A stretch of 64,000 nt of DNA, taken from the NCBI RefSeq assembly GCF_028583425.1, contig NC_072807.1, positions 38,073,001 to 38,137,000 on the forward strand. Reading direction: 5' to 3'. The notes below the pieces were generated by a model. That model did no database searches, was not told the DNA's origin, and saw nothing but the letters and a program-made list of their open reading frames with translations. Of the stretch, positions 1 to 51,710 are shown piece after piece; the first letter of the stretch is position 1, and each line of letters starts with the position of its first letter. Both the position numbers and the translations under genes were made by a program. The stretch is from Eublepharis macularius. Lineage: Eukaryota > Chordata > Lepidosauria > Squamata > Eublepharidae.

Positions 1-120
1 CAGCCGGCGACTTGGGTGGGCGGGGCTGGGTGAAGCTCCGCCTCCTCCCCTTCTGCCTAACCCTCGTCTTTTTTTTCGTTTCCTAGCAACCCTGCTCAGG
101 AGGACGGCGCGATGGAGGGG
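1..120. promoter_or_regulatory. GC-rich promoter-like edge with Sp1-type box and X-box-like palindrome
   Basis: The first 120 bases are GC-rich and CpG-containing, unlike the following AT-neutral DNA. A GC box (GGTGGGCGGGGC) lies around 15-27, with a C-rich GCCTCCTCCCC near 40-50. An imperfect palindrome GTTTCCTAGCAACC at about 79-92 fits the RFX X-box pattern. A short frame starts at ATG 112 in good context (gcgATGG) and runs to a stop near 270 inside a repeat; it resembles nothing I know. In human, MTMR10 is the neighbour 3' of TRPM1 and its 5' end faces TRPM1, so this could be its promoter with transcription leaving leftward. That is inference. Confidence 0.4.
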
Positions 121-246
121 CCAAAAAGAAGCAGCTTCGATAAACAGGGCTTTAAAAAAAAATCTCATGCCGTGCCTCAGGCTTTGGCGGGGGGAGGCGC
201 GGGCGTGAAGGATTCTGGGAAAGAGCAAAGGCCGGCGATTGGGAGA

Positions 247-573
247 CGTTGCCAACCTCCAGATAGTGCCTGAAGATCTCCCGGAATTATAACACCTCCA
301 GGCCGCAGTTTCCCTGGAGGGGGAAAAGTTGCTTTGATGGAGTTGCCAACTTCCAGGTGATAGCTGGAGATCTGGAGAAAATGGTTGTTTTTGAGGGCAT
401 CCTCTACGGCATGGATTATACCCTTCTGTGGTCCCTCTGCAAACCTCACCCTCCTGAAATCTCCAAGAATTGTGGAATCCACAGTTGGCAAACCAAGCTG
501 GACTCTCTGGCTTTAACCCTAATGAGGTCCCTCTCCTCCCCAAACCCCGCCCTTGCGCTCCTCAGGCTTTATT
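247..573 (+). mobile_element. Two nested copies of a GTTGCCAAC-type MITE
   Basis: The outer copy (247-341 and about 496-573) follows the pattern GTTGCCAACCTCC...GGAGATCTCCCGGAATTA...CCAAACCCCGCCC. It is interrupted by a second copy (341-491) with both ends, AGTTGCCAAC and ACAGTTGGCAA. This short element with terminal inverted repeats recurs through the window. Confidence 0.75.
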
Positions 574-574
574 T

Positions 575-796
575 GGGGTTGCCAACTCCAGATTAGGAAA
601 TGCCTGGAGATTTTAGCTGTGCAGCCTGGATAGGGTAGAATTTGAAGAGGGGGAGAGACCTCATTGGGATATAAAGTCATAGAATCCACCCTCTAGAGCA
701 GCCATTTTCTCCAGGTGAATCGATCTGTGTGGCCTGGAGATCAAGCAGTTGTAGTTCTGGGAGATTTCCAGGTGCCACATGGAGGTTGGGAAACCC
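575..796 (-). mobile_element. GTTGCCAAC-type MITE, reverse orientation
   Basis: It begins GGGTTGCCAACTCCAG and contains ATTTTCTCCAGGTGAAT and GGAGATCAAGCAGTTGTA. It ends near GGTTGGGAAACCC. Same family as its neighbours, diverged. Confidence 0.7.
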
Positions 797-855
797 AATA
801 TGGAGGGAAGGCAGCAAAAACTTTTGGAGGAGTTGAAATTGACTTCTATGAAGTG

Positions 856-995
856 AGTTGCCAGCCTCCAAGAGAGTTGCAACTGATCTCTAGACTGCGC
901 CAATCAGTTCCCCTGAAGAAAATGGCTGAGCTGAGCTCCCTCCGTTCCCAAACTTCATCTCCAAATCTCTAAGAATAATTCATAGTTGGCAACCC
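856..995 (+). mobile_element. GTTGCCAAC-type MITE, short copy
   Basis: Ends AGTTGCCAGCCTCC and AGTTGGCAACCC. Inside are ACTGATCTCTAGACTG and AGTTCCCCTGAAGAAAATGG. Confidence 0.7.
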
Positions 996-1006
996 ATCAG
1001 AATAAC

Positions 1007-1207
1007 ACTGCCAACTCTGGCCTGGAAATTCCTGGAGATCAGAGGGCAATGCCTATAGAGCGGGAAATTTGGGAAGAGATTTTACCAAGAACCTGTAGAG
1101 TTTGCCCTCGGATGCTACCATTTTCTCCAGGGGAATTGATATCTGTAGTCTGGAGATAATTTGTAATTCTGGGAGGTCTCCAGCCCCCACCTGGAGGCTA
1201 GCAACTC
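1007..1207 (-). mobile_element. GTTGCCAAC-type MITE, reverse orientation
   Basis: It begins near CTGCCAACTCTGGCCTGG and contains CATTTTCTCCAGGGGAATTG and TCTGGAGATAAT. It ends TGGAGGCTAGCAACTC. Fifth copy in about 1 kb. Confidence 0.68.
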
Positions 1208-2108
1208 TTTGTCAGACCTTAAGGTACCTCTTGTTTAGTCAGAATGGCAGCAGCAAAGGAAGAAGGTGGGAAAGTCTCTCCTGATGCCTGTGAGTTAAAA
1301 AAGCAACAGTGCAATAAATTGTTTGACATATTTTAAAAATAATTAATTTATTATTTTGCCCTTCGATGTTAGGTACAATCTGTATGTAATACAGTTTTAA
1401 AAATTTTTACACACACCAACCATTATGCAACGTAAGAAAATAGGTCATTTGAGAGATTTCCATGTTTTTAATGGAGTAATCGTGTGTAATGAAATAGTCA
1501 TTTCAATTTTGTAAATAAACAGTTTAAATGAAAGCAGATTTAACAGGCTACTTCAGAATTATGTCAGAAGAAGCATCCTGCAACATAGCATCATGTAAGT
1601 GCCGTATTCAATACTGAAGAGTGCTTCCAAATTTTTCATCCAAATTTCTCTGCAGATTTTGGAATTTTGAAATACCTGGACTTGATCCTGAAGAGGAATC
1701 AATGCATTTGGAATCTTCACTGCTCCTTCTTTTTTTATTTCCAAATTGTATACAAACTGTTGAGCCTGTGCAGTTTGCCTCAGCTGCAACACTTCCTTAT
1801 GTTTGTGTATTTTCCCCTCCTCTACATTATTGTGTGCATGTGTGCCTTGTGAAAATACTTAAACGATCAAATCAAGGCTGGCTTTTTGAGGTGCTTTGTC
1901 AATGTGCCTGTATGCACTCGTCATGATTGAAATGGAACTGAAAGCTACTGCAAATGGCCCATGCTCCAGCCTTGGAATTCTTCGGGTTAAACTGTAATAG
2001 AGGAGGCGGTGATGCCTCTGGAACTCTAAAGTGGCCCAGGAAGGGGGAAATCCGAGCATTCCTAATGCGCACTGCTTGGTCAGACAGGAAAAGCTGCATC
2101 GCCTTTGA
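1208..2108. other. Intergenic stretch without a recognised feature
   Basis: AT-rich, non-repetitive-looking DNA. Short open frames on both strands have no familiar motifs, conserved pattern or splice context. It may be diverged old repeat or unique intergenic sequence. Confidence 0.5.
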
Positions 2109-2451
2109 GAGCCAAGCTACAAGTGACGCCTGACACAGGTTGGACACTTTTCAGTTGACCTCAAGTTTTGATGGGAAATGTAGGCATCCTGGTCTTAAAG
2201 CTTGACTCTCCATTTAATTGAAGTTTACAGAACCCCCCACAACACCCAGTGGAGGGGAAGGGGGGCATCCTGCGAGAGCCCGACGTCTGCACTCCCGACT
2301 GCATGTTCTCCCTCCCGTAGACTGCCGCTCTGTAAATTTCAATTAAATGGAGAGCCAAGCTGCAAGACCAGGACACCTACATTTCCCATCAAAACTTGAG
2401 GGAAGCTGACAAGTGTCCAACCTGTGTCAGGCATCACTTGTAGCTTGGCTC
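2109..2451. mobile_element. Palindromic foldback MITE (GAGCCAAGCTAC ends)
   Basis: The left end GAGCCAAGCTACAAGTGACG is the inverted copy of the right end CACTTGTAGCTTGGCTC. Arms pair over more than 100 bp (TTGATGGGAAATGTAGGC against GCCTACATTTCCCATCAA-like sequence; AATTTCAATTAAATGGAGAG against its complement), around a unique centre at 2232-2325. The family recurs at 15508, 30005, 34012 and 41183. Confidence 0.8.
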
Positions 2452-2876
2452 TGAGTCTTCAGTGGAACTCAAGTAGGAATGTTGATGGGGTGCAGGCAAA
2501 ACACAAGGCATTTCCATATTAGAACAAACTATAACTAGACATACAAAAACCACCAGAAAATGGCATCAAACCATCATACAGAAGTAAAGTGCAAGGATAT
2601 CAATCCTCATTCCATTATTGTTTAAATTCAGCATGTCTTAAATGCTAAGAAGATGATTAAGAAGAAGATTATTATTAATTAAAGCCAATTTCTCTGTTCT
2701 GCCTATCAGACTCTGCAGCACTAGGAATATAACCATGGCTGAGCTTGCTCAGAGGAGATGGAATCTATAGATGAATTTTCCCCCTGAACTCTATAGGGAC
2801 AGAGTTCTTTGATTGCAATTGGTAAGCTTGGAGCATGACAAAACCTACTGCCCCCAAATCTATGAAGGACTGAGAG

Positions 2877-3222
2877 TAGAGATGGGTACAAACAGAAATA
2901 CGAACCAAAGTTCGGCATGAACCGGGCTGGTTCGTGGTTCGCAAACCGGCAGTTTATCAAAGCCCATTTCTGACGAACTGCCACGAACTTTAGGCTGGTT
3001 CGTTTGGTTCGTTTTTCGGTTTGTCACTGCAGACAGCCTGGCACCGATCAATCGGTTTCTTAAGCAACAGGGGACAATGGGCTTTCTGCAGACCTTCTGC
3101 TGCCCCAGAAGTGATGTTTTCACGAACCAAATGAACCGGTTCATGAACCGGGGCAAGTTCATGAAACTCGACGAACTACAAACCGTACGGTTTGGCATTC
3201 TTCCAGTTCATGCCCATCTCTA
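2877..3222. mobile_element. hAT-like MITE with AGAGATGGG inverted ends
   Basis: Ends TAGAGATGGGTACAAA and TTCATGCCCATCTCTA form a terminal inverted repeat. The flanks ACTGAGAG (2869-2876) and ATTGAGAG (3223-3230) are an 8-bp target duplication with one mismatch, which is the hAT length. The interior is rich in GGTTCG/CGAACC motifs. Confidence 0.82.
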
Positions 3223-4611
3223 ATTGAGAGAAAGCACCTGCCCCTGTGACGTTGAGTACATTTATTTTCTCTTACAAAACTTACTTCCCTACACTTCTGT
3301 CAGAAAATGGAAAGCCTCGGTTTTGAGGATGAGGTTGTGGTGGAAGAAACCAGCACCCTCACCTGGCAGCCTGGCCTCCACCAACAGGGGTTTCCTATAG
3401 GGGCACTTTCTGCACAGACCTATACAGTGAAGGCCAGGAACAAGTTTCATGTGTAAAGGATATATTGATGTTGGCAGCTTCTAGTGATTTATATCTTTTT
3501 GGAATAATCAAATAACTTTCTGATTTTTGGACACCAGAAAAAGGACATTCTGAGCAAGCAAAGGTCGACCCTGTACCAAAAACAAGAGGACTGGAATTTC
3601 TCCTTCACGCACCATTGGCTACAAATCCCAGAAGTGCAAACCTTTGACCAGTAAGCTGTGAAAAATTAACTTAAGCATCCCAGTTAGCTCGAAGCCTTTC
3701 TTTCTTGATACATTTGTTTTATTTTTTTGAGCTCGGTTGGAGAAGTAAGACATCGTTCAAAAGTGAATGCCCATTCGGAGAACGAAAGACTTTTAAATCC
3801 ACACAGGCTTTGAACTAGTAGTTCGAACAATTGGCAAGGACTGTGTTCACCTTCACCATTCTTTGTAGAATTAAACAAATGACACGGGGGGATTTGGAGG
3901 GGAAAGGATATATCCTGTGCAATTCTGTCAATGGCTCAGAGGCAGATTAGTCACTTGAAAACATTTCAGAATTTAGAATACTTCGCAAAAAAAGTTAGTT
4001 GGGCTGCATTTTAGAAACAGCAGCAAAATACAGCATCACGTAAGCAGTCAGAGGTGTTAGAAAACCAGGTTGTGGCTGCTTTGGAACCCTTTGGCCCTCT
4101 CTCCCCCAACACCACCAGGGAAGGGCTGCCTAGCTATACAGGAGGCACAAGCAGGACTGGGGGGTGCAGATGCAGTCCTGTTGCCACACCTTGCCACATG
4201 ACGCATGTTGAGTTTGCCTGTATTGCCAAATCTGTGAACACCTCTGAGACATATAAGCAGGGTGTGCGGTGGGCAAACAGAATTCCACCACCATCTCCTG
4301 GACTCCACCCCTTCATAGAAGATGGTGGGAGTTGGTGCGTGGCCAGGCTGCGGCACAGCAACGTGTTCTACTTCTGAGCGCTTTGGATAATCCACTTCTC
4401 TGTGTGTGAATAAAAGCAGCTCTCACTTCCTCCTTAGCTACTTCTGAAAGCACCGTCTCTGGAAGCCACTGAATCAGCTCAGTGAATAATACCCCCCACA
4501 CACACATTTAAAGATGCTGCTTGCCCAATGCGATCCCTTGAACAGAAAGGGGGCTGTTCTGGAGCGGCACTTGATACAAAAACCATAACTCAAAGAAACT
4601 ACCACATAAGG
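3223..4611. other. Intergenic DNA, no gene recognised
   Basis: Nothing supported apart from the right target-site copy at its left edge. Open frames on both strands at 4054-4400 overlap each other and show no family resemblance. Confidence 0.45.
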
Positions 4612-4820
4612 ATGCCAACTCCCGTTGGGGGCTTCCTGGAGATTTGGGGACAGTGCCTGGGGAGGGTGGAGTTTGGGGAGGGGCAAGAGCTCAGCAGGGA
4701 TGTATGCCAGACCGCCCACCCTCCAAAGAAGCCATTTTCTTCCAGGGAACTGATCTCTGTAGTCTGGAGATCAGTAGTAATTCTGGGAGAACTCTAGACC
4801 CCATCTGGAGATTGGCAAAC
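4612..4820 (-). mobile_element. GTTGCCAAC-type MITE, reverse orientation
   Basis: It starts GATGCCAACTCCCGTTGG, passes through GGAGATTTGGGGACAGTG and AGCCATTTTCTTCCAGGGAA, and ends TGGAGATTGGCAAAC. Confidence 0.72.
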
Positions 4821-6064
4821 GGGAACTACATGATCTTTGGCCACTCCACAACAGAAATAAAAGTTCCCATTAACAGCTTCTCTACGAGGCAGCGTCACCT
4901 GTGTAGTATCACAATCTTAAGGCAACCAGCTCTGTCTGTTGTGTTTTGCTCAGATTCTACGAAGGCGACATACGTTTTAGGCATTCTGTACTGTGCCAAA
5001 AATGCAAGATTTTGTTGGGGGGGGGGAGTCAAGCAAGCTTTACTGGCAGACACATGTCACTCATCACCATGGTTACCATTTTTGAAGCAAAAAAAAAAAA
5101 AGCTGTTCCAGAATGGCAATCCAGATTGGAGAAGGGCCAGAGGGAGAGAGTGTTTAAAACACCTCCCACCCATATTCCTTGCTCCAAATCCCACCTTGAG
5201 CAGCTTTTCTCCTTGGGAGGTTCTATTAGAGGAAAATGTTGCTGAAGAGGGGACAGACTATGGGCAGTGGGGGAAACCATGTTACCAGCTGGGAAAGGGC
5301 AATGCTACATTATCTGCAATTCGGTGTGCAAAATCTACAATGGCCCACAGAGTTAATGGAAGTTTCATGTTCCAGTTTGTGGTCACCTGGCGTGCATTTT
5401 CAGTAATGAACGCCACAGCCTTGAAGTGAGAGCATGTAGAAGAAATTCACATGACCCTTTCTGTGTGAAGAAAAGCCCCCACGGAAAGCCCCCCTGCAGG
5501 CTAAAGTCACAAGCTATCGCTTCTTGAAAGGGTCTCAGTTTCAAGCATTTTCCAGGACATGTTAAAACCGTTACCTCACCACACAAGCCACCCCTTCTAC
5601 CACATATCACAACAAAATCACTTCGGAGTGGCTTTGTCATTGTTTTTTTTTTAAAAGATTGTGTTCCTCAAGTAACCACAGGGGGAATGAAGTTGCTTTC
5701 AAGATGGGGTCCCTTTGTGAGCCACCCTGTGTCCACACGAGATCCCCACATGGATTGCAGCTTCTCTAAATGGGCTGGCTGGGTCAAAAACTACGGCAGA
5801 AACATTGCAAAAACAGAAAAGTAGAATGGCGCTCAGACACCACTTCTGTGCCCACCCTCCATACACCTGACTTCCTGCCGTGATGGCTGGGAGAAGCAGC
5901 TATTTCAAAGGATCCCATGAGAGTGGGGGGGGGGGCAGAGTACCAAAGAGATCTGTCGACTCCAGTGCCCAGTGGTTGTCTTGGGCGCTGGAGGACATGG
6001 CTGCCAGATGCATAATATATGCATAGCAAAAGAAAGAGCTTTCGGTCACTAGAATTTGGGGACA
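4821..6064. other. Intergenic or 3' UTR-distal DNA, no feature recognised
   Basis: Contains an A-run near 5090-5102 and G-runs near 5020 and 5927. A 261-codon plus-strand frame running through here starts inside the MITE at 4612-4820 and resembles no protein, so it is not called. Confidence 0.45.
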
Positions 6065-6258
6065 GCAGGATTTGCTGTAGTACCTAAGAGACTGACAAGA
6101 TTTTTCAGAGTGTAAGCTTTTGAGAGTCAGAGCTCCCTTAGTGTCTGAAGAAGGGAGCTCTGACTCTCAAAAGCTTACATTGAAAATGTTGTTGGACTCT
6201 AAGGTGCCATTGGACTCAAATCCTGCTGTTCTACTGCAGACCAAAATGGCTACCCACC
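6065..6258 (+). mobile_element. Penelope-like element end, diverged palindromic copy
   Basis: A palindrome is centred near 6135 (AGAGTCAGAGCTCCCTT against AAGGGAGCTCTGACTCT), followed by the family tail CTAAGGTGCCATTGGACTC...CTGCAGACCAAAATGGCTAC. This tail-plus-palindrome layout matches the other copies. It is 480 bp past the TRPM1 stop and could lie in the 3' UTR. Confidence 0.65.
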
Positions 6259-6740
6259 GAAAACTATCCCCAGAATTTTTGGATTATGCAACATCTTCAG
6301 CTTGCAGTGATATGGTGCTTTTATGGGCTCTATGCAGCCAAGCTCCTACCCCTTGAGTGACATTTCTTTTGACATTCTTCCCCCTGAGAAGTCCAGGAGG
6401 GGGAGAGAAGAAGCTGTACATTTGGCTTTTTGTTTCAGGACTCTGTATGCATAAAATATGGACTTTAGAAAAGAAAGCTTGTCAACATAGTTACTCAGGG
6501 CATTAATGGACTGAAGAATCCATATGGCATTGCTGGCCACAGATAAAATACTACATCTGCCTTTCACCGAACAGCACGAAGTGCTTCTGAAAAGGAAACA
6601 GAGTCTTGATACGTTGTCTATAAAAAGGAACACAACAAGCTACCAAATGCCAATGCACCCTTTAAGAAGGAGATGCTCGTCTGGTGGTGTGCCAGCTTAG
6701 CCGTGCAAGGCGGTTGCCCCATGTCTACAAAACGGCTGTG
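6259..6740 (-). other. Probable TRPM1 3' UTR / downstream flank
   Basis: The sequence directly after the TAA in transcript direction. No AATAAA or ATTAAA is visible on the minus strand here, so the transcript end is unresolved. Confidence 0.4.
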
Positions 6741-47207
<40,467 letters not shown>

Positions 47208-47239
47208 CTGAAGGAAGAAAAGAGAAACAACTCGGTAGG

Positions 47240-47825
47240 CTTTGTGGAGAGGCAGAGAGAAGACTCAGGGTGTCTAAATCAAGACCAATACCACACCCAT
47301 TGGACGCAAGAAACAGATAAGAAACTATTTAGCCTCGGGTTAGCACTTGGGAAGAGTGAATCATTATCAATCATCAAGAAACAAATAAAAGATCTAGATT
47401 ACTCTAGCTCAGTTACACGCGCTTGGAGATTATGCTCAGCCCAGTTCTTTGGCATTCTTCCATCTCCCAACAATCCCAGCCTATATTAAACTCTTAACAG
47501 CTCCTTGCTATGGCAGAGCATTTATGCTTGCACACCTGAATGCTCCCCTTCAGCAGTTTTACATGGGAGATACCGAAATATACCCTATTCGGATAGACTT
47601 TGCAAATGCGACTTGGGAAAAGTCGCTTCTTTGCCTCATACGGTACCGGAATGCCCTTGTTATAATTCGCATCGTGAACTGTGGATTATTCCTGTCTTAA
47701 ACAAACTACCCCCTACTGTACAAAAAGACAATATAGTCCCTTATCTGCTGGAGGATAGAGACCCAAGGATCACGTTGGCTTTGGCCAAGTATCTCTCCTC
47801 CATATTTTCCTTAAAGAAATAAAGA
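47240..47825 (+). mobile_element. Non-LTR retrotransposon 3' coding remnant
   Basis: The plus-strand frame around 47500-47820 reads YRNIPYSDRLCKCDLGKVAS, LPHTVPECPCY and DPRITLALAKYLSSIFSLKK before a stop. The C-x-C...H...C pattern and closing helix are typical of the end of reptilian LINE reverse-transcriptase proteins (CR1/L2 class). Confidence 0.62.
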
Positions 47826-49195
47826 CTCTGTATCCACTGCTCAAGATCATTGGATCAAAGGAGGTCGAAAGGAAAGATCCAGGTTTGAGTCCTTGGCCAT
47901 CTAGTTCACTGGGACATGCATTCTCCCTTAAACTCACCTGGCCCACCCCTCTAAGGTCCACGGGAACATCCCTTGACTTTCTCCCACAGAAGAGAATGGT
48001 GGTAGCGCATTGGTTGCTCTGGCCCTTATTCACAGAAATGCCTCCGAGGAGCGTGCTGGCATTTCTGAGCACAAAGAACATAGAGGAGCTTTGCATTGGA
48101 TTGCAACCCTCCCTGGAGAAGGCGGGTCTTTCAATGAAGACCCCCCCCCCAAAACACACACATACACACACATGATGTCACTAGCGCTTGCTAATCACAG
48201 CCTTGAACAAAGCATGTTCTGTTTAGGAGGCAGACTGATTAATTCTCTCCTGCTTTGCTCAGCCTTTTTTAAGGCTTCAGATGATCCATTTCCCAAAGAC
48301 TCTGGGTTCATCTTTCCAGGGGCGTGCTTGGAAATGAAGCACCCCCTGGTCCTCCAAGCCTCCTTTCCTCAGCAGACAGGCTGGTCGGTTTCAACCTCCT
48401 GCAAAATTGGCCTGAGATTTTCGCCAAAACCTCAATCCTCCGTTTTCTTGCTTGCCACTTTCTCTGTCCTGGGTTAGCAGGACTGGGACTAGATTGCAAA
48501 GGAAGATAGTTGTACAGAAGAAGAAATTTTCACAGGCACTGCTTCTCGCATGCCAAAATGCCCTCCTCGACACTTTTAAAATAAGCACCGGGGTTTTGTC
48601 TTCCTTTGCTTCCAACCACCAGCAACAAGCAAAACAATTGAGACCGAAGGTCCTTTAAAAGTATGAGTTACCCTGTCAATCGTGAGATCTGGTCACACTG
48701 GGATTTTTCCTTAATATCTGCCGTGGCTCTGAGAGTAACAGGATTGAGTGTGTAGACTGCAACTTGCGAGAATGTAGGGCACAAGTCAAAAAGCACCAGG
48801 GATTTTAATGCATCTCTTGCATACGCTATGCCACATTACCGGCTTATTTCTCAGCAAGAAGGAAACAATCAAAAGCAGAGAACCATATTGTCATTGGAGG
48901 AAAACCTCACAAAAGCACATCCAGTTGGCCTTTGAAATCTCACTGCCCTGGTATGCTTAGTCTTCTTGATGACTGTAAACCCCCCAAAAGACTCAAGCGG
49001 GCATATTAGAAACGCAGCATCTCTTCCTCTTCAGTGGTTTCCATTCTTCGCTGTTGCGGAAGGTCAGGAGAACGTTCTACAAGATATTTGGCCCAGAGAT
49101 TAAATTGCAATAAAAGGAACTTAAGGCCATCGCTGAGGTTAGTAGCAGCTGCTGAAGTTATACAGCTTCTGCTTTTCTGTAGGATGTATGAAAAA
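47826..49195. other. TRPM1 upstream intron, no recognised element
   Basis: Contains C-runs and (AC)n near 48140-48170. Nothing else supported. Confidence 0.4.
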
Positions 49196-49199
49196 ATAC

Positions 49200-49352
49200 A
49201 TAAAAAGTTTGCCTAGTGGAGAGAGCTACTGCGTAGCATCTGAAGAAGTGGGCTGTGGTGGAATAAAAAAAAGAATGTCTTTAAGGTGCTACCAGAGTCC
49301 TTGTTTATTTGGCTGAAAACAGACACACATGGCTACCCTGCTTGAACAAACG
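49200..49352 (+). mobile_element. Penelope-like element end, diverged
   Basis: CATCTGAAGAAGTGGGCTGT is followed by TTTAAGGTGCTACCAGAGTC and ACAGACACACATGGCTACCC, the family tail. The left arm is missing. Confidence 0.65.
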
Positions 49353-49408
49353 GAGATGAGAAATGGAAGCCCCCACCGAAAGGTACAGTGCTATAGAATT
49401 AATACAAC

Positions 49409-50007
49409 AAGAGTCCAGTAGCACCTTTAAGACGAACCAATTTTATTGTAGCATAAGCTTTCGAGAATCACAGTTCTCTTCGTCAGATGCATGGAGGGCA
49501 AGAAGAAACTGGTCAGATATAAAGGAGGAGAGGGGCGGGAGGAGTAGATGCCAACAGTAGCTTCTGATACGGAGATCAGTTTGCTTCTGTTAAGGAAGTC
49601 AGTTACTTCTGATAATGAGATAACCATTCATAGTCTCTATTCAATCCCAGCCTGACTGAATCAAATTTACATATGAATTCCAATTCCACAGCTTCCCGTT
49701 GGATTTTGTTTTTGAAAGGTTTCTGTTGAACTACAGTGACCTTTAAGTCTTTGATGGAATGTCCTGGTAGATTGAAGTGTTCTCCCTCTGGTTTCTGGAC
49801 GTTGCCATTTCTAATGTCAGATTTGTGTCCATTTATTCTTTTGCGCAGTATATATCTGACCAGTTTCTTCTTGCCCTCCATGCATCTGACGAAAAGAACT
49901 GTGATTCTCGAAAGCTTATGCTACAATAAAATTGGTTAGTCTTAAAGGTGCTACTGGACTCTCTTTTATTTTGCTACTACAGACTAACACGGCTAACTCC
50001 TCTGGAT
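49409..50007 (-). mobile_element. Penelope-like retroelement fragment with GIY-YIG-like frame and 18-bp target duplication
   Basis: 599 bp between two copies of CTATAGAATTAATACAAC (49391-49408 and 50008-50025). Inverted ends carry AAGAGTCCAGTAGCACCTTT and its mirror, each with a hammerhead-like core: CTGACGA 49480-49486 with GAAA 49459-49462 on the minus strand; CTGACGA 49886-49892 with GAAA 49910-49913 on the plus strand. Between them, minus strand 49603-49881 reads RYILRKRINGHKSDIRNGN, KPEGEHFNLPGHSIKDLKVT and ELEFICKFDS. I recognise this as the C-terminal endonuclease region of Penelope-like elements. Only this terminal part of the element is present, as in a 5'-truncated insertion. Confidence 0.82.
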
Positions 50008-50025
50008 CTATAGAATTAATACAAC

Positions 50026-51441
50026 GTCATTGGCTCCAGTAGTAAAATCAAGTCCCAACCTAGAATTCTCACGCTGCCACTCGAGAGGCACACCAGTATC
50101 CACACGTCACCTCCATCCACTCTCTTCTTTTAATGCTAGATCTTCCATCTGAAGATTTCCTAGAGAGCCCCAAGTAAAATTGCCATATCTTGTTGCTGCC
50201 ACATTTAAGCTCACATATTGCATATCTTTAAAACATCATGTTTGTAAGCAAAATAAGTATTAAGCCACGAAAACAATGTAAAATGTAGATCGGAAATAAA
50301 CCAAACAGTCCTACCTGTTATTCTCTGGACAACTCTATTTCAAAAGTATGGAAAGATGGTGGACTCTCTAATAGATCTAGAAGAAGAGTTACATTTTGGG
50401 CTTGCAGCCTGCCATTCTTTTCACTGGTTAGATTTTTCTTTCTTATCTTCAGCCTCTCTGAAGCCCACAAGACTCCCTTGCCAGTCCCACCACTTTAAGA
50501 AGAGACCCTCATATGAGAAGCATGTGAGCTGCTTCTTTGTCCAAGCCAATCCCATGACTTCCTTTGAAGGTAATCCTTCGGAAGCCTCATGACCCATCTC
50601 CCTGCCCAGAGGGTGTTTCCAACTCATGGTAGAACGAGGCACAACAAATCTGCCCAAATCTCCAATTTGTTAAACCTCCTTTCCCCTCTCTCCAAACAAG
50701 GGGCTTAGAACAACTCGCAGGAATGCCTGCTCGGCAGAAACGGCCAGCCGGACCAAGAGGCTGAACCTTCTAATCTGAAGGACACCCTCTGTCTCTGATG
50801 GCTGAAATTTCAGCGCCATTTGCATAATTGAGACAATTGGACAGAATAGCCCTTTCAGAGCTCCTCATTAGGTGTACAGCTCAACATTCTTGGGGGAAAG
50901 CAGGTCAAACAGCATTAATTATATCTAATCCTTTTAGAGCAAATTGAACTGATGCTGGCCGTCTACGTTAAAAGCAGTCCGTCGGTCATGCATCGGGGAA
51001 CCATAGCACACATTTTCAGACCTGCCATGGCCTTTTGGCTTAGATTGGTTCCACTGGGAGTTTTGCAGCTCTGCTTTTAAAACTATTAATAGCAAATAGC
51101 GTGATTTGTTTGCGGGTGACTGTTGCCGCTCCACAAAGCTACTAACACCAGGAGGTGCGTTAAAAAGACGGTGTCAATGGAGGCTTCAAACACTGAAGCC
51201 TGTCCCCAAAGCGCAGTTGGAGGTAGCATGATCCAGCCACCTTGCTGGATAGGACAGGACTGGATAAGAGATTTCCTCCTCCAGACTCCGTCTTGTACAA
51301 ATGTAATAATGAATACATGGAAGGTGCTTGGTCAGCCAATGGGTTACATGGCAGGGCAGGACTGGCCCCTTAAAGAATCTCTGCTAAGAATAGCTCAAAT
51401 GTCCCTTGATGCTCCCCTTCCCACACAATAATATCCTGAAC
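50026..51441. other. TRPM1 upstream intron, no recognised element
   Basis: Nothing supported beyond short unrelated open frames. Confidence 0.4.
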
Positions 51442-51702
51442 CAGGGCTTTTTTTCTGGGAAAAGAGGTAGTGGAACTCAGTGGGGTTGCCCTTGGAGAAA
51501 GTGGTCATATGGCTGGTAGCCCCGCCCCCTGATCTCCAGACAGAGGGGAGTTTGGATTTCCCTCTGCGCCGCCGAGCAGCACAGAGGGCAATCTCAACTC
51601 CCCTCTGTCTGGAGATCAGGGGGCGGGGCCACCAGCCATGTGACCATTTTCAAGAAGTTCCGGAACTCTGCTCCACGGCGTTCCAGCTGAAAAAAAGCCC
51701 TG
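51442..51702. mobile_element. hAT-like MITE (CAGGGCTTTTTTTC family) with exact 8-bp duplication
   Basis: 261 bp flanked by TCCTGAAC at 51434-51441 and 51703-51710. Palindromic interior (CTCCAGACAGAGGGGAGTTT against its complement). Very close to the copy at 34972-35215. Confidence 0.93.
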
Positions 51703-51710
51703 TCCTGAAC

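Noticed and set aside
4644-5429. Plus-strand open frame of 261 codons.
   Set aside because: Starts inside a MITE, has no recognisable domain, and lies in repeat-derived or intergenic DNA.
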